Positions 59,257-64,000 of a stretch of 64,000 nucleotides of DNA are shown in pieces. Origin of the DNA: an uncultured Eubacteriales bacterium (lineage in GTDB: Bacteria; Bacillota; Clostridia; Lachnospirales; Cellulosilyticaceae); NCBI GenBank assembly GCA_900551325.1, contig URVM01000002.1:1-64000 (forward strand), in the 5' to 3' direction. Both the position numbers and the translations under genes were made by a program. The notes under the pieces were generated by a model. That model ran no database searches, was not told where the DNA came from, and was given only the letters and a program-made list of their open reading frames with translations. Numbering within the stretch: position 1 is the stretch's first letter; each line of letters starts with the position of its first letter.

Positions 59257-61365
59257 TTATTGTGTCACCTCATCGAAATTTATTGGGTCTTTATACTCTT
59301 CACTGCCATCAAAATAGGCTGTTAATACTCCTTTGCCCTTACCAGATATTTGGACAACAAGTGGGAATTGAGTTGCCTTTACAACTTGATCATATACTTT
59401 TCTTGATCCTAATTCATCTTCTAATAATAATAATACATGATATTCATCTTTTATTTCATCTGGTGCATTAATAGCTCTTGATACAGTCTTTAGTTCTTCT
59501 TCTGTTGTATCACTACCGTTACCATCTGTAGTACCTTCTGATGTTGGAGGGTTTTCTATAGCAGGTGGATTAGGATCTGGTTGTACTGGTTCTTCAACTT
59601 TAGGTCCTGTACTTATAATTACATCTACAATCTCACCTTCTTTAAGTTCTGAATTTGCAGTAACACTTTGAGATATAACTTTACCCTTTTCTACTGTATC
59701 ACTTGCTTCAGGGTTTCTTTGTCCAAGTCTTAAACCTACCTCATTTAATTTTTGTCTTGCCTGCTCTTCAGTAAGACCTTTAAGATCTGGTACTTTAACC
59801 AATACTTCTTCTGGACCTTTACTTACATATAGAGTAATGATACTTCCCTTCTCTACTTTCTCACCTGTTGTTGGAGATTGGTCTATAATTTTATTTAGTT
59901 CTACTTCATCATCGTAACGACGTTCCACCATAGAACTTAAACCATACTCTTCTAATTTACGTTGTGCTTCTCCTAGTCCTAATCCTGTTAAATCAGGCAC
60001 TGTTACTTCTTCTATAGGAGTTTCTTCACCCGAAACAACTACTACTTCAATAGTACTACCTGGTTTTATTACTTCTTCTTTATTAGGTGTTTGTTGCATA
60101 ATTGTTCCTACTTCATAAATAGTACTACTTCCTTCTCCAACTTGTTGAATTTTTAAATCTTTATCTGCTAATAAAACAGTCGCTTCTTCAATAGTTTTTC
60201 CTAGAATATTAGGTACTACTGTATAATCTGATTTTGAAAAAGAAGGTAAAATCCAGAAAGCTGCTGCTGCTAAAATACCAACTATAACAAGTGTTGCTAA
60301 TACACCACCAACCCCTGCTAAAATTTTATACCCTTTTGAAATTTCCTCTTCTTCTTCCTCTTCCTCTTCATACTCTTGATAAAGATCTTGTGGGCTTGTC
60401 ATTTTCACACCTGGTATTTGGTTACCTTCAAAACGACTTACTGTCTTTTCATTTTGTCTAATGAATTGAGTTTGAACATCTGTTAATAATATAGTTTGCT
60501 CTATATCATCATCAGCTCTTTCATCTATTAAAGTTACATTAGGATCTGCAAGAACAGTACGAATATCATCTAGCATCTTATCTGCATTTTGATAACGTTG
60601 ATCTTGTTGCTTTCTAGTAGCCTTTAAAATAATTGACTCAAGCCCTGGCCAAATTTCTAAGTTAAATAAGCTTGGGCGAGGTATTTCTTCATTAATATGT
60701 TTAAGAGCTATAGAGACATGAGAATCCGCCTGAAACGGTAAGCGATTTGTAGCCATTTCAAACATTACAATACCACATGAATATAAATCACTTGTCTCAT
60801 TTACGTATTTTCCTTTTGCCTGTTCGGGTGAAAAATAGTGAACAGAACCAATAGCATTTCCAGATGATACAATAGTAGAAGAATTAACTGCTCTTGCAAT
60901 ACCAAAATCTGCTACTTTAAGTACATTCTCATGAGTTATAAGAATGTTTTGTGGTTTAATATCTCTATGGATAATTTGCTTGCTATGGGCATGACGTATA
61001 GCTAAAACAATTTGTCTCCCAAAATCTAAAACAATATTAGATGGTAATGGACCATTTTGTTCAATAAATTCTTTTAAAGTTTGACCTTCTACATATTCCA
61101 TAACTATATAATGAAGGTCTCCTTCTTGCCCAACATCATAAATTCCTACAATGTTAGGATGGGATAGACTTGCTGCGGCAAAAGCTTCTGATCTAAATTT
61201 TTTAACAAAAGCTTCATCTTTTGCAAATTCTTCACGCAAAACTTTAATAGCTACAAAACGTTGCAATCTATTGCACTTAGCTTTATATACAATAGACATG
61301 CCACCTGCACCTATCTTTTGTACGATTTCATATCGTTCACCCAATATTATTCCAGGTTCTAACAT
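59257..61365 (-). CDS. prkC: Ser/Thr protein kinase PrkC with PASTA repeats
   Basis: Membrane kinase that senses peptidoglycan fragments and phosphorylates division, translation and stress targets; in Bacillus it signals germination. Kinase domain about 1-270: GAGGMSIVYKA, K41, HRDIKPQN (D135) and DFG at 153-155. A poly-Glu run (333-341) precedes the membrane helix (about 347-374). Three PASTA domains lie at about 382-446, 454-516 and 523-587. A Pro-rich linker and a further domain of about 75 residues (625-702) close the protein. It overlaps prpC by 7 bases. Confidence 0.97.
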   Translation of the reverse strand: MLEPGIILGERYEIVQKIGAGGMSIVYKAKCNRLQRFVAIKVLREEFAKDEAFVKKFRSEAFAAASLSHPNIVGIYDVGQEGDLHYIVMEYVEGQTLKEFIEQNGPLPSNIVLDFGRQIVLAIRHAHSKQIIHRDIKPQNILITHENVLKVADFGIARAVNSSTIVSSGNAIGSVHYFSPEQAKGKYVNETSDLYSCGIVMFEMATNRLPFQADSHVSIALKHINEEIPRPSLFNLEIWPGLESIILKATRKQQDQRYQNADKMLDDIRTVLADPNVTLIDERADDDIEQTILLTDVQTQFIRQNEKTVSRFEGNQIPGVKMTSPQDLYQEYEEEEEEEEEISKGYKILAGVGGVLATLVIVGILAAAAFWILPSFSKSDYTVVPNILGKTIEEATVLLADKDLKIQQVGEGSSTIYEVGTIMQQTPNKEEVIKPGSTIEVVVVSGEETPIEEVTVPDLTGLGLGEAQRKLEEYGLSSMVERRYDDEVELNKIIDQSPTTGEKVEKGSIITLYVSKGPEEVLVKVPDLKGLTEEQARQKLNEVGLRLGQRNPEASDTVEKGKVISQSVTANSELKEGEIVDVIISTGPKVEEPVQPDPNPPAIENPPTSEGTTDGNGSDTTEEELKTVSRAINAPDEIKDEYHVLLLLEDELGSRKVYDQVVKATQFPLVVQISGKGKGVLTAYFDGSEEYKDPINFDEVTQ

Positions 61366-62123
61366 GTTCTACTCACCTCGCCTTTTTTTACGATGATAAC
61401 TGCAATGTTATCTGTTCCACCTGCATCATTGGCTTTACCAATAAGCTGATCAATTTTACTTTCTAAATCACTACAAGCACTATACATTGCTTCATGTATT
61501 TCTTGTTCACTCATCATCGCTGTTAAGCCATCTGAGCAAAGTAAAATATAGTCTACTCCACTTAACGCTTGTTTTAGAGTATCTACTTTAACTTGTTCAT
61601 ATGTACCCACGGCACGTGTAATAACATGCCTTTGAGGATGTTCCTGAGCATCATTTTCTGTAATTACCCCTTGTTCTAGCATTTCTTGAACAAGGGAATG
61701 ATCTACTGTTACTTGTTTAATTTGACTTGCATTCATACAGTAAAGTCTTGTATCTCCTACATGGCCAATATAAGCATTGTTATTCATTACAGTACAAAGA
61801 GTAAGGGTTGTTCCCATACCTGTATACTCTGAATTTTCAATGCCCTTACTATGAATAATATGATTAGCATGTACAATACCTCTTTTAAGAAGTAAAATAA
61901 GATTCTCTTCTTTGCTAATATCCATATTATTGTGTGATTCAACATACTCACATAAAGCATCAATAGCTAATTTACTTGCTATGGCACCTGCTTTATGTCC
62001 TCCCATACCATCAGCCACAATATAAAGATTTGGTAAGGGGCCAATAGGTTCATTGGAAACAAATACACTATCTTCATTTTTACTACGTTTCTTGCCAATA
62101 TTTACTTTCCCAACAGCAATCAT
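61359..62123 (-). CDS. prpC: PP2C-type protein phosphatase PrpC (Stp1)
   Basis: Mn-dependent phosphatase opposing PrkC. Motifs KRSKNEDSVFV, VADGMGGHKAGAIAS, GMGTTLTLC, HVGDTRLY, DHSLVQEMLEQG, ITRAVG, LLCSDGLTAMM and GGTDNIAVIIV hold the metal-binding aspartates. The ATG at 62123 has AGAGGTG before it (254 residues); a GTG 9 bases upstream falls in that site. It lies directly upstream of prkC in the transcript. Confidence 0.96.
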   Translation of the reverse strand: MIAVGKVNIGKKRSKNEDSVFVSNEPIGPLPNLYIVADGMGGHKAGAIASKLAIDALCEYVESHNNMDISKEENLILLLKRGIVHANHIIHSKGIENSEYTGMGTTLTLCTVMNNNAYIGHVGDTRLYCMNASQIKQVTVDHSLVQEMLEQGVITENDAQEHPQRHVITRAVGTYEQVKVDTLKQALSGVDYILLCSDGLTAMMSEQEIHEAMYSACSDLESKIDQLIGKANDAGGTDNIAVIIVKKGEVSRTC

Positions 62124-62124
62124 G

Positions 62125-63162
62125 CTATTCACCTCTTTTTTGTAGATACCTCCGCCTTAACTGACCGCATGCTGCATCAATATCTGAGCCAAGTGTACGG
62201 CGTACAGTCGTCTCTATATGATAAGATTTTAATACGTTAGCAAAATCTTCTATGCTGTGATTTGTTGCTGCTTTAAATTGACGTTCTTCAATTGGGTTAA
62301 CAGGAATTAAGTTCACATGAGCTAGCATTCCTTTTAATAGTTTTGCTAATCTTGTTGCATCTTCCACACTGTCATTTTCTCCTTGAATAAGAGAATATTC
62401 AAAAGTAATACGTCTACCTGTCTTTTCAATATAGTAGTTACATGCTTCTAAAATTTCTGCAATACTATATTTTTTAGCAACAGGCATAACCTGACGACGT
62501 TTCTCATCTGTTGTAGCATGAAGTGAGATGGCTAGCGTAATTTGAAAACCTTTATCCGCTAACTCGTAAATCTTAGGTACTAAACCACAAGTTGAAACAG
62601 TAATATGACGTTGTCCTATATTTTGTCCCGCTTCATGGTTGATAAGTTCTACAAACTTTGTAGTAATATCTATATACTCTAATGGTTCTCCACTTCCCAT
62701 AATAACAATGTTTGAAATACGCTCGCCTGTATCTTGTTGTACTTTATAAATTTGACCAAGCATTTCAGATACTTTTAAATTCCTTATAAGTCCCTCAAGT
62801 GTTGAAGCACAGAACTTACACCCCATGCGACACCCTACTTGAGATGAAATACAAATAGAATTTCCATGTTTATAACGCATTAAAACACTTTCTATTATAT
62901 GGGAATCAGACAATTCAAACAAGTATTTTATTGTATCATCTATCTTAGATTCATATTTTTCTAAGATTTTTATCGAAGTAAGAGGATACTTTACTTTAAG
63001 TTCTTCTCTTAAAGCAATAGGTAAATTACTCATTTCATCGTAATCCCATACCATTTTCTCATGGAACCAATTAAAAAGTTGTTTAGCTCTAAATTTACCT
63101 TGCTTTAGTTCCTGCATTACTGTTTCTAATTCATTTAAATTCATACTTAAGATGTCTATCAT
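62125..63162 (-). CDS. rlmN: dual-specificity RNA methyltransferase RlmN
   Basis: Radical-SAM enzyme that makes m2A2503 in 23S rRNA and m2A37 in tRNAs. The 4Fe-4S motif CX3CX2C is at C111, C115 and C118 (CRMGCKFCAS). The methyl-carrying cysteine is in RTLGSDIDAACGQLRRRY near the C-terminus. The length of 345 is standard. GGAG precedes the ATG; it lies between rsmB and prpC as in Bacillus. Confidence 0.97.
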   Translation of the reverse strand: MIDILSMNLNELETVMQELKQGKFRAKQLFNWFHEKMVWDYDEMSNLPIALREELKVKYPLTSIKILEKYESKIDDTIKYLFELSDSHIIESVLMRYKHGNSICISSQVGCRMGCKFCASTLEGLIRNLKVSEMLGQIYKVQQDTGERISNIVIMGSGEPLEYIDITTKFVELINHEAGQNIGQRHITVSTCGLVPKIYELADKGFQITLAISLHATTDEKRRQVMPVAKKYSIAEILEACNYYIEKTGRRITFEYSLIQGENDSVEDATRLAKLLKGMLAHVNLIPVNPIEERQFKAATNHSIEDFANVLKSYHIETTVRRTLGSDIDAACGQLRRRYLQKRGE

Positions 63163-63174
63163 ATATTAAGCTCC

Positions 63175-64000
63175 TTATTTTCTAAATCGGGCAATGAAAA
63201 AGCCATCTGTATCTTTTAAATAGGGTAATATTTCAATATAAGCATTGTCATGAACTTCAGATTTTAAACACTCTGGCATTCCAAAAGGTATAGTATCTTT
63301 TTTAAGCCCTAAAGATAATGCAAAATCAACCATTTGTTGATTTTCTTCTTGAGTAAGTGTACATGTACTATATACAAGAATCCCATTTTCTTTTAGATAT
63401 TCATATGCCACTTTCATAAGACCTTTTTGAATTTCATTAATATCCTTTATATCTTCTTCTACTTTAGCATAACGAATATCTGGCTTACGTTTCATAATTC
63501 CAAGTCCAGAACAAGGCGCATCTAATAAAATTTTATCAAATTTTCCTTTCCACTCCTCATTCTTTACCATACCATCTTGAAGTTTCCCTTCAATAATAGA
63601 TATACCTAAGCGTTTTGCATTTTTTTCTATTAAATCAATTTTATGTTCATGTATATCACAACCTATAATACATCCTTCATTTTCCATTAATGCACCTATA
63701 TGCGTAGTTTTTCCACCTGGTGCACTACACATATCTAAAATATAATCCCCCTTCTGTGGGGCAACTATATGCCCTACTAGCATAGCACTTTCATCTTGTA
63801 CTGTCCATAATCCCTCCTTATAAGAGTTACTATGGTGTATGCCAATAGGTGTTCTAATATAAAGACTTTCTGGTACAAAGCCTTCTTCTAAAACCTCTAT
63901 ACCTTCTTGTCTCAAAATATCTTTAAGTGCCTCTTTTGTTGTTTTTAATGTATTTACACGAATACATACTTTGGCACGTCCTGATAAACTTTCACAAATA
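63175..64000 (-). CDS. rsmB: 16S rRNA (cytosine967-C5)-methyltransferase RsmB, partial
   Basis: C-terminal part (about 275 residues) of RsmB, cut by the window's right edge. The open frame continues through base 64000, where RVNTLKTTKEAL, typical of the RNA-binding linker, precedes the catalytic domain. SAM motif DMCSAPGGKTTHIG, catalytic cysteines in DAPCSGLG and YSTCTLTQEEN, and C-terminal GFFIARFRK are present. The N-terminal NusB-like domain and start lie outside. It begins the rsmB-rlmN-prpC-prkC-rsgA-rpe-thiN run. Confidence 0.95.
   Translation of the reverse strand, partial: ICESLSGRAKVCIRVNTLKTTKEALKDILRQEGIEVLEEGFVPESLYIRTPIGIHHSNSYKEGLWTVQDESAMLVGHIVAPQKGDYILDMCSAPGGKTTHIGALMENEGCIIGCDIHEHKIDLIEKNAKRLGISIIEGKLQDGMVKNEEWKGKFDKILLDAPCSGLGIMKRKPDIRYAKVEEDIKDINEIQKGLMKVAYEYLKENGILVYSTCTLTQEENQQMVDFALSLGLKKDTIPFGMPECLKSEVHDNAYIEILPYLKDTDGFFIARFRK

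Noticed and set aside
1..64000. Defence islands, mobile elements, secondary metabolite clusters, tRNA genes
   Set aside because: I looked on both strands for transposase, integrase, toxin-antitoxin, restriction, NRPS/PKS-like products and for tRNA-like cloverleaf ends; none is supportable in this core-gene region.

Overview
This window is a low-GC, strongly co-oriented stretch of core chromosome from a spore-forming, probably motile anaerobe of the Clostridia; the gene set and order look Lachnospirales-like, and a genus such as Cellulosilyticum is possible but unproven. Pointers are sporulation genes (spoIIM, spoIVA, spoVM, ylbJ), a flagellar rod gene (flgB), a pta-ackA pair, AGGAGG-type ribosome binding sites and many consensus sigma-A promoters. 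Almost all genes lie on the minus strand; only nfeD, tmcAL, ylbJ and rpmB read rightward. I see no phage, insertion sequence, tRNA, rRNA or CRISPR array. No intergenic stretch exceeds 300 bases.

Layout. 1-6.6 kb: flgB, spoIIM, a NUDIX hydrolase, proC, nfeD, purB and an aspartate aminotransferase, mostly short units with their own promoters and terminators. 6.6-11.4 kb: cinA-recA-recX-rny, with an SOS box just downstream of the recA promoter -10. 11.6-20.8 kb (read right to left): a HlyD-like adaptor, yggS, sepF, ylmH, divIVA, aroB, lspA, rluD, then a PyrR attenuator leader, pyrR and a uracil permease. This is the Firmicute division/pyrimidine cluster with aroB in it. 20.9-30.5 kb: rnhB, a YlqG-like protein, a FlhB C-terminal-domain protein, yraN, pgeF, a DUF512 radical-SAM protein, der, plsY, gpsA and spoIVA. 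30.5-45.4 kb: yceD-rpmF-plsX-acpP-rnc-smc-ftsY-ylxM-ffh-rpsP-khpA-rimM-trmD-rplS, then three type I signal peptidase genes interleaved with rbgA. This couples ribosome assembly, SRP targeting, signal-peptide cleavage, chromosome condensation and lipid start-up. 45.4-51.9 kb: pta-ackA, divergent tmcAL and ylbJ, then rsmD-coaD and a coiled-coil protein. 52-64 kb: recG, fakA, yloU, divergent rpmB, and the operon rsmB-rlmN-prpC-prkC-rsgA-rpe-thiN followed by a two-gene micro-operon ending in spoVM.

The order closely follows the Bacillus subtilis ylo/ylq/ylm/yph blocks, so most calls rest on both sequence motifs and synteny. I found no convincing large undescribed system. The best leads are small: a 46-codon Cys-rich membrane peptide directly upstream of spoVM; a FlhB-CC-like protein next to a FliK-like protein inside the RNase HII/rbgA cluster; an rny gene whose Shine-Dalgarno sequence points to an AUC or AUA start; a 12-copy 13-residue repeat in FtsY; NPY repeats in the cytoplasmic tail of the HlyD-like protein; and a long hairpin abutting the spoIVA ribosome binding site. 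Coordinates of start codons were chosen by ribosome-binding-site spacing and differ from the longest possible frame in about a dozen genes.
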